Shown piece by piece: positions 1-9,084 of a DNA stretch of 64,000 nucleotides (position 1 is its first letter; each line of letters starts with the position of its first letter). Below the pieces are notes generated by a model. It saw only the letters and a program-made list of their open reading frames with translations. It had not been told where the DNA came from and ran no database searches. Source of the stretch: Oryzomicrobium sp. (lineage in GTDB: Bacteria > Pseudomonadota > Gammaproteobacteria > Burkholderiales > Rhodocyclaceae); assembly GCF_021287045.1 (NCBI RefSeq), contig NZ_JAJTBG010000011.1:1-64000 (forward strand), given 5' to 3'. The position numbers were made by a program, and so were the translations under genes.

Positions 1-1695
1 ATGTTCCTGCCCGACCGCTTCATCAAGGGCGAGTGCCCCAAGTGCGGCGCCAAGGACCAGTACGGCGACAACTGCGAGGTGTGCGGCGCCGCCTACACCC
101 CCAACGAACTGAAGAACCCCTACTCGGCGGTGTCCGGCGCCCAGCCCGAGCTGCGCACCTCGACCCACTACTTCTTCAAGCTGTCCGACCCGCGCTGCCA
201 GGCCTTCCTGCGCCGCTTCACCAACGAGCCGGGGCGGCTCCAGGCCGAATCGGCCAACAAGATGCAGGAATGGCTGGGCGCCGAGGGCGAGCACAAGCTG
301 ACCGACTGGGACATCTCCCGGGACGCCCCCTATTTCGGCTTCGAGATCCCCGACGCCCCGGGCAAGTTCTTCTACGTCTGGCTCGACGCGCCGGTGGGCT
401 ACATGGGTTCCTTCGCCAACCTGTGCGCCAGGAAGGGCCTGGATTTTGCCGCCTTCTGGAACAAGGATTCCCAGGCCGAGCTGTACCACTTCATTGGCAA
501 GGACATCCTCTACTTCCACGCCCTGTTCTGGCCGGCCATGCTCGAACACGCCGGCTTCCGCGTGCCGACCAAAATCTTCACCCACGGCTTCCTCACCGTC
601 GGCGGGGCCAAGATGTCCAAGTCCCGGGGCACCTTCATCACCGCCCGTTCCTACCTGGACCAGGGCCTCAACCCGGAATGGCTGCGCTACTACTTCGCCG
701 CCAAGCTGGCCGACACCGCCGAGGACGTGGACCTCAACCTGGACGACTTCGCCGCCCGGGTGAACGCCGACCTGGTGGGCAAGTACGTGAACATCGCCAG
801 CCGCTCCGCCGGCTTCCTGGCCAAGCGCTTCGCCGGCCAACTGGCGGTGGCCGACGAGACCCTGCCGGTGTTCGCCCAGATCCGCGAAGCCGCGCCGCGC
901 ATCGCCGACCTCTACGAGGCCCGGGAGTACGGCAAGGCCCTGCGCGAGATCATGGCCCTGACCGAGGCGGTCAACCAGTACGTGGACACGGTCAAGCCTT
1001 GGGAGCTGGCCAAGCAGGAAGGCAAGGACGCCGAGCTGCACGCCGCCTGCACCAACGCCATCAACCTGTTCCGCCTGCTCACCGTGCTGCTCAAGCCGGT
1101 GCTGCCGGCCCTGGCCGACCAGGTGGCGGCCTTCCTCAACGTCGCCCCGTTCGTGTGGGACGACGTGGGCAGCGTGCTCGCCCCGAGCCACGCCATCAAC
1201 ACCTACCAGCACCTGATGACCCGCCTCGACCCCAAGCAGCTCACCGCCCTGGTCGAGGCCAATAAATCCTCTTTGGCCCCAGCCCCCGCTGCCCCGGCCG
1301 AGGCCAAGAAAGAAAGCAAACCCGTGGAAAAGACCGCCGCCCCCGCCGCCGAAAGCAGCACCATCGGCATCGACGACTTCACCAAGGTGGACCTGCGCAT
1401 TGCCCGCATCGTCACCGCCGAGCACGTGGAAGGGGCCGAAAAGCTGATTCGCCTGGAGCTCGACATCGGCGAAGAGAAGCCGCGCCAGGTGTTCGCCGGC
1501 ATCAAGAGCGCCTACGACCCGGCCACCCTGGTGGGCCGCTATACGGTGATGGTGGCCAACCTGGCCCCGCGCAAGATGAAGTTCGGCCTGTCCGAAGGCA
1601 TGGTGCTGGCCGCCTCCGACGAGTCCGGCCAGACCCCGGGGCTGTTCATCCTGTCGCCGGATGCCGGCGCCACCCCGGGGATGCGCGTCAAGTAA
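1..1695 (+). CDS. metG: Methionyl-tRNA synthetase, C-terminal part (5' truncated by window)
   Basis: Charges tRNA-Met with methionine in the cytoplasm. The frame is open from the first base. The first ATG is an internal methionine, because a full-length class with this architecture has about 690 residues and the HIGH-like motif is absent here. Visible are the zinc ribbon cysteines (C12, C15, C25, C28 of the visible part), the KMSKS signature at visible residues 204-208, the anticodon-binding helical domain, an Ala/Pro/Lys linker near residues 425-450, and a C-terminal tRNA-binding (Trbp111/EMAPII-like) domain from about residue 455 (starting [16 protein letters not shown]). The appended dimerising domain matches the long bacterial MetG form. 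About 130 N-terminal residues lie outside the window. Confidence 0.97.
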   Translation: MFLPDRFIKGECPKCGAKDQYGDNCEVCGAAYTPNELKNPYSAVSGAQPELRTSTHYFFKLSDPRCQAFLRRFTNEPGRLQAESANKMQEWLGAEGEHKLTDWDISRDAPYFGFEIPDAPGKFFYVWLDAPVGYMGSFANLCARKGLDFAAFWNKDSQAELYHFIGKDILYFHALFWPAMLEHAGFRVPTKIFTHGFLTVGGAKMSKSRGTFITARSYLDQGLNPEWLRYYFAAKLADTAEDVDLNLDDFAARVNADLVGKYVNIASRSAGFLAKRFAGQLAVADETLPVFAQIREAAPRIADLYEAREYGKALREIMALTEAVNQYVDTVKPWELAKQEGKDAELHAACTNAINLFRLLTVLLKPVLPALADQVAAFLNVAPFVWDDVGSVLAPSHAINTYQHLMTRLDPKQLTALVEANKSSLAPAPAAPAEAKKESKPVEKTAAPAAESSTIGIDDFTKVDLRIARIVTAEHVEGAEKLIRLELDIGEEKPRQVFAGIKSAYDPATLVGRYTVMVANLAPRKMKFGLSEGMVLAASDESGQTPGLFILSPDAGATPGMRVK

Positions 1696-1713
1696 GCGAA
1701 TCCGCGCTACCGA

Positions 1714-1768
1714 CCGGGGGCGTCAGCCTGGCGTAAGCCGTCTGTCAGCCCCCGGCGCTAGGCTTTTT
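1714..1768 (+). terminator. Possible metG terminator
   Basis: CCGGGGGC (1714-1721) pairs with GCCCCCGG (1748-1755). The loop contains a smaller GGC-GTAA-GCC hairpin, and a short T run follows at 1764-1768. The long loop makes this a moderate call. Confidence 0.4.
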
Positions 1769-1770
1769 CC

Positions 1771-2070
1771 ATGTCCTTCGCCAACCGCCCCGCCGCCAAA
1801 TTCCGCCCGCGCCTGACCGTGGCGATGGTGGCGTTCGCCCTGGTGGACGTGGCCGGGCTGCTGCTCTTCGCCGTAGGCTTTGCCTACCTGGTGCGCGGCC
1901 CCGGCGTTTTCTTCCCCGACTTTCCCGCAGGCGTGGGTTCCGCCATATCGCTGACCGCCGTGGGGCTGGCCCTGGTGTTCTGGGCCGCCACCCGCATGGT
2001 GCGCCAGGTGGTCCGGCAATCCACCTCAGACCAGACAACAGCAGATACCTCCACACCGGACCGGCCATGA
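1771..2070 (+). CDS. Small two-helix membrane protein, unknown function
   Basis: A 99-residue protein I do not recognise by family. It has a basic N-terminus (SFANRPAAKFRPR), a first hydrophobic helix at about residues 17-42 and a second at about 53-73, then a polar Thr/Ser-rich tail. The ends sit on the same side of the membrane if both helices span it. Its stop overlaps the start of the SulP transporter by 4 bases (ATGA arrangement), so the two are probably translationally coupled, and it may be an accessory subunit of that transporter. No strong ribosome site is visible upstream, which leaves the exact start slightly uncertain. Confidence 0.7.
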   Translation: MSFANRPAAKFRPRLTVAMVAFALVDVAGLLLFAVGFAYLVRGPGVFFPDFPAGVGSAISLTAVGLALVFWAATRMVRQVVRQSTSDQTTADTSTPDRP

Positions 2071-3746
2071 CCTTCCTGCCCGCCTCCTTCGCCTTCCGTC
2101 CCAAGCTCGTGGAATGCCTCCAAGGCTACGACCGAGGACAGTTCGGCAAGGATGTGGCGGCGGGCATCACCGTCGGCGTGCTGGCCCTGCCCCTGGCCAT
2201 CGCCTTCGCCATCGCCTCGGGCATGTCGCCCACCGCCGGGCTGTGGACGGCGATCATCGCCGGCTTCCTGGTGTCGGCCCTGGGCGGTTCCCGGGTGCAG
2301 ATCGGCGGGCCCACCGGCGCCTTCATCCCGATCATCTTCGGCATCGTCGCCCAGTACGGCGTCGCCAACCTGCTCATCGCCACCCTGCTGGCCGGCGGCT
2401 TGCTGGTGCTGATGGGCATGTTCCGCCTGGGGCAGCTGATCCGCTTCATCCCCATCTCGGTGGTGATCGGCTTCACCAACGGCATCGCCGTGGTGATCTT
2501 CCTCTCCCAGGTGAAGGACTTCATCGGCCTGCCCGGGCCGGCCCTGCCCGCCGAGTTCTTCGCCCGCATCAAGACCATCGCCCACACCCTGCCGGACGCC
2601 CACCTGCCCACCCTGGCCTTCTCGGTGGCGGCCCTGGCCCTGCTGCTCGGCTGGAACCGCTACGGCAGCCGCATCCCGCGCATCGGCCGGGTGCCCGGCC
2701 CCCTGGTGGTGCTGGTGGTGGCCACCGCGGCTCAGGCCCTGTTTGCCTTCCCGGTGGAAACCATCGGCAGCCGCTTCGGCGGCATTCCCCAGGAATTCGC
2801 TTCCTTCGCCCTGCCGGCCCTGTCCCTGGAAACCCTGCGCGCCCTGATCTCGCCGGCCATCACCATCGCCCTGCTGGGGGCCATCGAGTCCCTGCTCTCG
2901 GCCCGGGTGGCCGACGGTCAGGTCGACGACCGGCACGATCCCAACCAGGAACTGATGGCCCAGGGCATCGCCAATCTGGTGGCGCCCCTGTTCGGCGGTT
3001 TCGCCGCCACCGGCGCCCTGGCCCGCACCGCCACCAACGTGCGGGTGGGCGGCCGCACCCCGGTGGCCGGCATGATCCATGCCCTGACCCTGCTGCTGGT
3101 GGTGCTGGTGGCCGCCCCCTGGGCCGCCTATGTGCCCCTGCCGGCCCTGTCGGCGATCCTGGTGGTGGTGGCCCTCAACATGGGCGAATGGCACGCCTTT
3201 GCCACCCTGCCGCGCTATTCCCTCAACTACCGGGCCATCCTGGTCACCACCTTCCTGGTCACCGTGGTCTTCGACCTGACCCTGGCGGTGGAGATCGGCC
3301 TGGTGCTGTCGTCCCTGTTCTTCATCACCCGCATGGCCTCCCTGACCCGGGTGGAGCGCTTGGGCGACCCGGTGTGGGCGAAGGCCGAGGCCCTGCCGGT
3401 GGTGGGCTATAAGCTGTTCGGCTCCCTGTTCTTCGGTTCCGTGGGCAAGTTGCAGACGGTGATCGACCAGGACGCCGAGGGGGCCCGGGTGGTGGTCCTC
3501 GACCTGCACCAGGTGGTGAACCTGGACACCACCGGCCTGGACACCCTGGAAGCCCTGCTGCGCATCCTGCGCAAGCGCGGCGGCCACCTGATCCTGGCCG
3601 GGCTCAATTCCCAGCCCGGCTCCCTGGTGTTCCGCTCCGGCTTTTCCGACCTGGTGGGGGACGACAACATCGTCGCCGACCTGGACGAGGCCTGGGCCCT
3701 GGCCGCCCGGCTGCTGCCGCCCAGCGGCGCGGAGGCCACGGCATGA
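2067..3746 (+). CDS. SulP-family anion transporter with STAS domain
   Basis: A 559-residue inner-membrane permease of the SLC26/SulP family, which imports sulfate, bicarbonate or dicarboxylates. The membrane domain covers about residues 1-430 and contains the family signature around QIGGPTGAFIPIIFGIV. A C-terminal cytoplasmic STAS domain follows from about residue 440 to the end, with the core VVVLDLHQVVNLDTTGLDTL. Length is normal. The gene overlaps the small membrane protein upstream and acyP downstream (ATGA overlap), giving a tight three-gene unit. The substrate cannot be read from the sequence. The sulfate ABC importer nearby makes sulfate redundant, so bicarbonate (BicA/DauA-like) is an open alternative. 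Confidence 0.92.
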   Translation: MTFLPASFAFRPKLVECLQGYDRGQFGKDVAAGITVGVLALPLAIAFAIASGMSPTAGLWTAIIAGFLVSALGGSRVQIGGPTGAFIPIIFGIVAQYGVANLLIATLLAGGLLVLMGMFRLGQLIRFIPISVVIGFTNGIAVVIFLSQVKDFIGLPGPALPAEFFARIKTIAHTLPDAHLPTLAFSVAALALLLGWNRYGSRIPRIGRVPGPLVVLVVATAAQALFAFPVETIGSRFGGIPQEFASFALPALSLETLRALISPAITIALLGAIESLLSARVADGQVDDRHDPNQELMAQGIANLVAPLFGGFAATGALARTATNVRVGGRTPVAGMIHALTLLLVVLVAAPWAAYVPLPALSAILVVVALNMGEWHAFATLPRYSLNYRAILVTTFLVTVVFDLTLAVEIGLVLSSLFFITRMASLTRVERLGDPVWAKAEALPVVGYKLFGSLFFGSVGKLQTVIDQDAEGARVVVLDLHQVVNLDTTGLDTLEALLRILRKRGGHLILAGLNSQPGSLVFRSGFSDLVGDDNIVADLDEAWALAARLLPPSGAEATA

Positions 3747-4057
3747 GCGCCTCCCCCGCCGTCCGCCGGCTGCTCGTTTCCGGACTGGTCCAGGGGGTGG
3801 GCTACCGCCACGCCACCACGGTGGTAGCGGCACGTCTGGCGGTTCACGGCTGGGTGCGCAACCTGGCCGACGGCCGGGTCGAGGTGGCCGTATGGGGCGA
3901 GGCCGAGGCCGTGGCCCGGCTGATCGCCTGGACTCGCCAGGGGCCGCCGGCGGGCCGGGTGGATGGGGTGCTGGTGGAAGAAGGGCCGGCCGCCTGGTCC
4001 GGTGCCGCCACCGGCTTCGTCCAGCGCCCCACCGCCGCCGGGCCGGAACCGCTCTAG
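3743..4057 (+). CDS. acyP: Acylphosphatase
   Basis: A 104-residue cytoplasmic enzyme hydrolysing carboxyl-phosphate bonds such as acetyl- or carbamoyl-phosphate. It carries the signature GLVQGVGYRHATT with the phosphate-binding arginine at R22, and GWVRNLADGRVEV with the catalytic asparagine at N40. Family length is 90-100 residues, so this copy has only a slightly longer C-terminus. Its ATG overlaps the stop of the SulP gene, so the two are probably translated together. Link to transport (clearing acyl phosphates or carbamoyl phosphate) is inference only. The next gene is convergent. Confidence 0.93.
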   Translation: MSASPAVRRLLVSGLVQGVGYRHATTVVAARLAVHGWVRNLADGRVEVAVWGEAEAVARLIAWTRQGPPAGRVDGVLVEEGPAAWSGAATGFVQRPTAAGPEPL

Positions 4058-4091
4058 TCCCGCTCGGTTGCCGGGCGGCGCTCGGCGCCGG

Positions 4092-5426
4092 TCAGCGCAT
4101 CTCGAAGGCTTCCTGGTGGAAGCGTCCCGCCGGCAGGCCCTGGGCGGCCAGGCCGTGACGCAGGGCCCGGCCGAAACCCGCCGGGCCGCAAAACCACACG
4201 TCGCTACGCGCCACGCCGTCTTTCCCGCCGAGCGCCTCCGCCAGTGTTGCCGGCGTCAGCAGGCCGTCCTGGGGTGTCACCCGCAGATGCAGGCGCACCC
4301 GGGCTTGTTCGGCGAGCTGGCGCAGGCGGGCGATGAAGCCCGGGTCGGCCGCCGCCGTGCAGTAAAAGGCATCCACCGGCTGGCGGCTGCCGCCCGCGGC
4401 GGCCAGGGCCTCCAGCCGGGCCAGGAACGGGGTGATGCCGATGCCGCCGGCCACCCACACCTGGCGTTCGCCCCGGCCGGCGAAGTCGAAGCGGCCGTAG
4501 GGGCCTTCCACGGTCAGTGCGTCGCCCGCTGCCACCTGTTGCGGTAGCGCCCGGGTGTAGTCGCCCAGGGCCTTGATGGCGAAGCTCAGGCGGCCGTCGT
4601 CGCGCCAGGCCGAGGCGATGGTGAAAGGGTGGGCGCCCTCGCCGCGGCCGAAGGTGACGAAGGCGAACTGGCCGGCGGCATGGCCGGGCCAGCCGGCATC
4701 GAGCTGGCATTCCACTTCGAGCACGCCGCTGCCGGGATGGGGGCGCAGGGCGACGATCCGTCCGGCGACACGGCGGCGGGCGCCGATGCGGCCGGCCAGG
4801 GACAGGGCCGCGCCCCAACTGCCGGCGGCCATCAGGACGGCCATGACGGCGCCCAGGGGTGTCAGCCAGTAGGCTGGGGGCATCAGCGCCGCGCCGTGGA
4901 ACACCAGCACCAGGTAGGTGCCGGCCAGGACGCGGTGGAGCAGAAAGGCCGGACGGTAGGGAAAACGCTTCCACAAGGCCAGCAGCACAATCGGGATGAC
5001 CAGGTAGATGGCCCATTCGCCCAGGGATTCGGCGGGCTTGCGCAGCAGGTCGAGCCAGCTTTCGGCGCCCCTGCCGCCCTTATGCGCGGCCCGTTCCAGC
5101 CAGCCCTGGGCCACCAGCCATTTCGGCACCAGCTTGATCAGCCAGTGGGCGGCCCCCAGGGAGACGGCGGCGATGCCCAGCCACTTGTGCAACCGGTAGG
5201 CCTGGTCCAGGCCGCCGAGCAGCCGGTCGGCCCAGGCGGGGCGGGTGGCGAGGAGCAGGCCGGCCGACATGCAGCCCAACGCGGCTATCCCCGTATAATA
5301 AATAGCCAGTTTGCGCAGGGCCCAGAAGTTGCCGCCGGCGTTGGCATCCGCGCCGGCGAGGGCGGCCAGCCACAGCGCGGTGAGCACGGCGAGCAGGGCT
5401 AGAACGGCGAGAACGGATTTCTTCAT
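4092..5426 (-). CDS. Membrane ferric-reductase-like flavoprotein (ferredoxin:NAD reductase type)
   Basis: A 444-residue protein with a ferric-reductase-like membrane part (about residues 1-205, six or so helices, histidines suited to haem such as in YRLHKWLG, GAAHWL, LLHRVLAG and VFHGAAL), then an FAD-binding beta-barrel with HPFTIAS, and a NAD-binding domain with GGIGITPFLARLEAL and VWFCGPAGFGRALRHGL. It probably passes electrons from NAD(P)H through FAD and haem across the membrane to an acceptor (metal, oxygen or a partner protein). The start at MKKSVLAV was chosen because GGAGA stands at correct spacing; an earlier in-frame ATG lacks this. No partner gene reveals the acceptor. Confidence 0.85.
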   Translation of the reverse strand: MKKSVLAVLALLAVLTALWLAALAGADANAGGNFWALRKLAIYYTGIAALGCMSAGLLLATRPAWADRLLGGLDQAYRLHKWLGIAAVSLGAAHWLIKLVPKWLVAQGWLERAAHKGGRGAESWLDLLRKPAESLGEWAIYLVIPIVLLALWKRFPYRPAFLLHRVLAGTYLVLVFHGAALMPPAYWLTPLGAVMAVLMAAGSWGAALSLAGRIGARRRVAGRIVALRPHPGSGVLEVECQLDAGWPGHAAGQFAFVTFGRGEGAHPFTIASAWRDDGRLSFAIKALGDYTRALPQQVAAGDALTVEGPYGRFDFAGRGERQVWVAGGIGITPFLARLEALAAAGGSRQPVDAFYCTAAADPGFIARLRQLAEQARVRLHLRVTPQDGLLTPATLAEALGGKDGVARSDVWFCGPAGFGRALRHGLAAQGLPAGRFHQEAFEMR

Positions 5427-5662
5427 GGCGATTCTCCAGCGAGCCCCAGGCACTGCGCATGGCGGTTTCCGGGGCGATGGAGTAAGCATGGGCCGGCTGG
5501 CTTAAACAGGCCTTAATGTTGGTTCGTTGCGCTGGATAAATGGTGGAGCGGCAGCGGCAAGCAGAAGAGAAGCGGTAATAAGGCAGCGGACGGGGCCCGG
5601 CAGTGCCGGGTGGCGGGGTTCACAACGCGGGTGGAGTGCAGGGAGCGGTCTCCGGTAACGCT

Positions 5663-6226
5663 ATGACAATCTCGAAAAACCTCTTCGCCGGACGCGCCTT
5701 TCTCGAATTCTATGCCTGGGCCGAAGCCGACGGCGCCCTGCCGGGGTGGAGCTTCGAAGGGGGCGGCCCCCACGGCGAATCGAGCGCCCCGACGCCGGCC
5801 CAGGACTATTTCGTCGAATACCACCTGGAGTTCTTCCGCCAGCAGGGCTTCAACCGCTATCCCAGCCGCCTCCACTCGCACCTGCTGTTCGCCACCCGGG
5901 CCGACGCCGAGGCCTTCGCCGAGAAGCACCCGGAACGCACCTACGGCCGCCGCCTGATCAAGCTGCGCGCCAGCGGGCAGTGCTCCTGCTCCTTCCACGA
6001 CGGCGCCTGGCTCGACTACCTGCGCCAGCCCCACACCTTCGACCTGGAGGCCCTGTCCAAGGTGGCCAAGGCCTACTGGTCGGGGCGCACCGTGGAGGAA
6101 GCCGGCCTGCCCTTCCTCGGCCAGCCCTGGCGCGAGATGCCGGTGATCGAGGCCCTGGTGCTGGGCGAGGTGGCCCCGGTGCCCGTCAGCCTGCCGCGCA
6201 GCCTCGATCTGCCGGGCTTCGCCTGA
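5663..6226 (+). CDS. Conserved-looking hypothetical protein, 187 aa
   Basis: I do not recognise the family. The protein is soluble, with no signal peptide or membrane segment. It is rich in aromatic residues, with blocks such as NRYPSRLHSHLLFATRADAE, the cysteine pair SGQCSCSFHDG, and a C-terminal stretch ending PRSLDLPGFA. The arginine followed by a hydrophobic strand and 'TRADAEAF' loosely recalls proteins with an ADP-ribosyltransferase-like fold, but this is only an impression. The ATG at 5663 was preferred over an upstream in-frame ATG at 5603 because the latter adds a low-complexity Gly/Val leader. Codon use is typical of the host. It stands alone between the reductase and the peroxiredoxin. 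Confidence 0.7.
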   Translation: MTISKNLFAGRAFLEFYAWAEADGALPGWSFEGGGPHGESSAPTPAQDYFVEYHLEFFRQQGFNRYPSRLHSHLLFATRADAEAFAEKHPERTYGRRLIKLRASGQCSCSFHDGAWLDYLRQPHTFDLEALSKVAKAYWSGRTVEEAGLPFLGQPWREMPVIEALVLGEVAPVPVSLPRSLDLPGFA

Positions 6227-6354
6227 TGCCCGGGGCGGCGGCGCGAAATTGACGCCCCGTCCGGGCTTAGTTAAATTCCGGAGTCCCCAACGGCGTGCCG
6301 TGCCGCGCCTTGCGCGTCCGGGCCACGCTGTCGCCAACCTTGAGGAGAAACACA

Positions 6355-6951
6355 ATGGCCGTTCTCGTCGGCAAGCAAGCCCCCGATTTCACCGCCACCG
6401 CGGTGCTGGGCAACAACGAAATCAAGGACATCAAGCTGTCCGACTACAAGGGCAAGTACGTGGTGGTGTTCTTCTACCCCCTCGACTTCACTTTCGTCTG
6501 TCCCTCCGAGCTGATCGCCTTCGACCACCGCCTGGCCGAGTTCAAGGCCCGTAACGTGGAAGTGCTGGGCGTGTCCATCGACTCCCAGTTCACCCACCTG
6601 GCCTGGAAGAACACCCCGGTGGAAAAGGGCGGTATCGGCCAGGTCGGCTACCCCCTGGTGGCCGACGTGAAGCACGAGATCGCCCGCGCCTTCGACGTGG
6701 AATCTGCCGGTGGCGTGGCTTTCCGCGGCTCCTTCCTGATCGACAAGTCCGGCCTGGTGCGTCACCAGGTGGTCAACGACCTGCCCCTGGGCCGCAACGT
6801 GGATGAAATGATCCGCATGGTGGACGCCCTGCAATTCACCGAAGAGCACGGCGAAGTCTGCCCGGCTGGTTGGAACAAGGGTAAGAAGGGCATGACCGCC
6901 AGCCCCGAGGGTGTGGCCAAGTACCTGGCCGAGAACGCCGCCGCCCTCTGA
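6355..6951 (+). CDS. 2-Cys peroxiredoxin (AhpC/Prx1 type)
   Basis: A 198-residue cytoplasmic peroxidase that reduces hydrogen peroxide and organic hydroperoxides. The peroxidatic cysteine is C49 in the motif [11 protein letters not shown]. The resolving cysteine is C169 in GEVCPAGW, so this is a typical 2-Cys enzyme. Active-site Thr/Pro and the downstream Arg ([13 protein letters not shown] region) are in place. An excellent ribosome site (TGAGGAGAAA) ends 4 bases before the chosen ATG, so the longer frame starting upstream is rejected. It is a single-gene unit closed by a strong terminator; no ahpF or thioredoxin reductase lies next to it. Confidence 0.95.
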   Translation: MAVLVGKQAPDFTATAVLGNNEIKDIKLSDYKGKYVVVFFYPLDFTFVCPSELIAFDHRLAEFKARNVEVLGVSIDSQFTHLAWKNTPVEKGGIGQVGYPLVADVKHEIARAFDVESAGGVAFRGSFLIDKSGLVRHQVVNDLPLGRNVDEMIRMVDALQFTEEHGEVCPAGWNKGKKGMTASPEGVAKYLAENAAAL

Positions 6952-7010
6952 CGGCTGCCGCCGTCGCCCTCCGGCGGGTGTTTTCGCCGGAACCGGCGCC
7001 CGGCCCATGG

Positions 7011-7037
7011 AACGCCGCCCGATCCGGGCGGCGTTTT
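7011..7037 (+). terminator. Rho-independent terminator after peroxiredoxin
   Basis: A perfect 11-bp stem (AACGCCGCCCG at 7011-7021 with CGGGCGGCGTT at 7025-7035) with a 3-base loop is followed by TTTTCATTTT. Confidence 0.9.
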
Positions 7038-7139
7038 CATTTTCTGGCTTTTGGAATAAGCAAATGAGAAACGGAGCTTTGAGGTTCTAAGTGCCCCCCG
7101 TAAAGTGCGTCCATCCAGTTCTTTACGGAGTGCTTATAT

Positions 7140-8144
7140 ATGAACACCCGCCGTCCCCTGCGCTTTGCCACCCTGCTGGCGACCCTGTTGCTGGCCGCTG
7201 GTGCCCAGGCCGACACCGTGCTGCTCAACGCCTCCTACGACGTGGCCCGGGACCTGTACAAGGACTACAACCCGGCCTTCCAGAAGGCCTGGCAGGCCAA
7301 GACCGGCGAGAAGATCGAGGTCAAGCAGTCCCACGGCGGCTCCTCCAAGCAGGTCCGCGCCGTGGCCGACGGGCTGGAGGCCGACGTGGTGACCATGAAC
7401 CAGGCCACCGACGTGGATTTCCTGGCCGACAAGGGCCTGGTCGCCAAGGACTACACCAAGAAATTCCCCAACAACGCCTCGCCCTACACCTCGACCATGG
7501 TGTTCATCGTGCGCAAGGGCAACCCGAAGGGAATCAAGGACTGGTCCGATCTGGTCAAGTCCGGCGTGCAGGTGATCGTGCCCCACCCCAAGAACACCGG
7601 CAACGGCCGCTACACTTACCTGGCCGCCTGGGGCTACGCCCTCAAGCAGCCCGGCGGCAGCGACAAGAGCGCCCAGGAATTCGTCAGTAAGCTGCTCAAG
7701 AACGCCCCCCTGTTCGGCACCGGCGGCCGCGACGCCACCACCACCTTCATGCAGCGCCGCCTGGGCGACGTGCTCGTCACCTTCGAATCCGAGGCCGAAC
7801 TGATCGCCAAGGAATTCGGCCGCGGCGACTTCGAGGTGATCTACCCGTCCGTCTCCATCCTCACCGAGTTCCCGGTGGCGCTGGTGGAGAAGGTGGTGGA
7901 CAAGAAGGGCACCCGCAAGCAGGCCCACGCCTACCTGGAGTACCTGTGGTCCAAGGAAGGCCAGGAGATCATCGCCGAGAACTACCTGCGTCCCCGCGAC
8001 CCGGAGGTGCTGAAGAAGCACGCCGCCCAGTTCCCGGCGATCAAGACCTTCACCGTGGATGAGACCTTCGGCGGCTGGAGCAAGGCGTTCAAGGCCCACT
8101 TCGTCGATGGCGGTTCCTTCGACCAGATCTATTCGGTGAAATAA
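7140..8144 (+). CDS. sbp: Periplasmic sulfate-binding protein
   Basis: A 334-residue substrate-binding protein of the sulfate/thiosulfate ABC importer. A Sec signal peptide covers about residues 1-24 (hydrophobic FATLLATLLLAAGAQA then cleavage before DTVLLNAS). The mature part shows the Sbp/CysP hallmarks: YDVARDLYKDYNPAF, QSHGGSSKQ, NPKGIKDWSDL and NTGNGRYTYL, which form the oxyanion pocket. Sulfate versus thiosulfate preference cannot be decided by eye. It is first in the unit sbp-cysT-cysW-cysA and is separated from cysT by a hairpin, a common way to keep the binding protein more abundant than the permease. Confidence 0.95.
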   Translation: MNTRRPLRFATLLATLLLAAGAQADTVLLNASYDVARDLYKDYNPAFQKAWQAKTGEKIEVKQSHGGSSKQVRAVADGLEADVVTMNQATDVDFLADKGLVAKDYTKKFPNNASPYTSTMVFIVRKGNPKGIKDWSDLVKSGVQVIVPHPKNTGNGRYTYLAAWGYALKQPGGSDKSAQEFVSKLLKNAPLFGTGGRDATTTFMQRRLGDVLVTFESEAELIAKEFGRGDFEVIYPSVSILTEFPVALVEKVVDKKGTRKQAHAYLEYLWSKEGQEIIAENYLRPRDPEVLKKHAAQFPAIKTFTVDETFGGWSKAFKAHFVDGGSFDQIYSVK

Positions 8145-8163
8145 GCCTCCGTTCCCTGCGGCC

Positions 8164-8193
8164 GGGCCCGGCGGAAGGCATTCCTCCGGGCCC
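8164..8193 (+). terminator. Intercistronic hairpin between sbp and cysT
   Basis: GGGCCCGG (8164-8171) pairs with CCGGGCCC (8186-8193), with an inner AGG/CCT pair and no T tract of note. This probably attenuates or stabilises message 5' of cysT rather than ending transcription fully. Confidence 0.5.
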
Positions 8194-8214
8194 GCCTGCT
8201 TTGACGACAAGACC

Positions 8215-9084
8215 ATGTCCCGCTCATCCTCCCATTCGGTCCTGCCCGGGTTCGGCCTCTCCCTCGGCTACACCCTGGTGTACCTGTCGCTGCTGGTGCT
8301 GATCCCCCTGGCCGGGCTCCTCGCCAAGTCGGCGTCCCTGACCCTGGCCGACATCTGGGCGATCGCCACCGGCCCCCGGGCCCTGGCCTCGTTCCGCGTC
8401 ACCTTCGGTGCCTCCTTCATCGCCGCCTGCCTCAATGGCTTCTTCGGCCTGATCGTGGCCTGGGTGCTGGTGCGCTACGACTTCTGGGGCAAGCGCTTCA
8501 TCGACGCCCTGGTGGACCTGCCCTTCGCCCTGCCCACCGCCGTGGCCGGCATCACCCTGGCCACCCTCTACGCCGAAACCGGCGTGATCGGCGAGTGGTT
8601 CGCCAAGGCCGGCATCAAGATCGCCTACACGCCCCTGGGCATCGTCGTGGCCCTGACCTTCATCGGCCTGCCCTTCGTGGTGCGCACCTTGCAACCGGTG
8701 CTCGAGGACATCGAGCCCGAAGTGGAGGAGGCCGCTGCCACCCTGGGCGCCTCGCGCTGGCAGACCTTCCGCCGGGTGCTCTTCCCGGCCGTCTTCCCGG
8801 CGCTGTTGACCGGCTTCACCCTGGCCTTTTCCCGGGCCATCGGCGAGTACGGCTCGGTGATCTTCATCGCCGGCAACATGCCGCTGATTTCCGAGATCAC
8901 CCCGCTCCTGATCATCTCCAAGCTGGAGCAGTACGACTTCGTCGGTGCCACCGCCCTGGCCTCGGTGATGCTGGTCATCTCCTTCGTCATGCTGCTGGCC
9001 ATCAACCTGTTGCAGTGGTGGGCCTCCAACCGGCACCGCTCCGTCCCGGTCAAGGATGCCGCCGCTCTGGGAGGTGCCCAATGA
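8215..9084 (+). CDS. cysT: Sulfate ABC transporter permease CysT (CysU)
   Basis: A 289-residue inner-membrane permease. About six hydrophobic segments are visible, the first near residues 14-35. The conserved coupling loop that contacts the ATPase is [20 protein letters not shown] at about residues 176-195. [17 protein letters not shown] follows, a typical CysT/CysW motif. The stop overlaps the cysW start (ATGA), so the two permease halves are translationally coupled. It works with Sbp outside and CysA inside to import sulfate for assimilation. Confidence 0.96.
   Translation: MSRSSSHSVLPGFGLSLGYTLVYLSLLVLIPLAGLLAKSASLTLADIWAIATGPRALASFRVTFGASFIAACLNGFFGLIVAWVLVRYDFWGKRFIDALVDLPFALPTAVAGITLATLYAETGVIGEWFAKAGIKIAYTPLGIVVALTFIGLPFVVRTLQPVLEDIEPEVEEAAATLGASRWQTFRRVLFPAVFPALLTGFTLAFSRAIGEYGSVIFIAGNMPLISEITPLLIISKLEQYDFVGATALASVMLVISFVMLLAINLLQWWASNRHRSVPVKDAAALGGAQ

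Noticed and set aside
1884-3833. Long open frame antisense to the SulP gene (649 codons)
   Set aside because: Rich in His, Gln, Gly and Asp as expected for the reverse complement of a GC-rich gene; no family motif; the plus-strand gene is certain.
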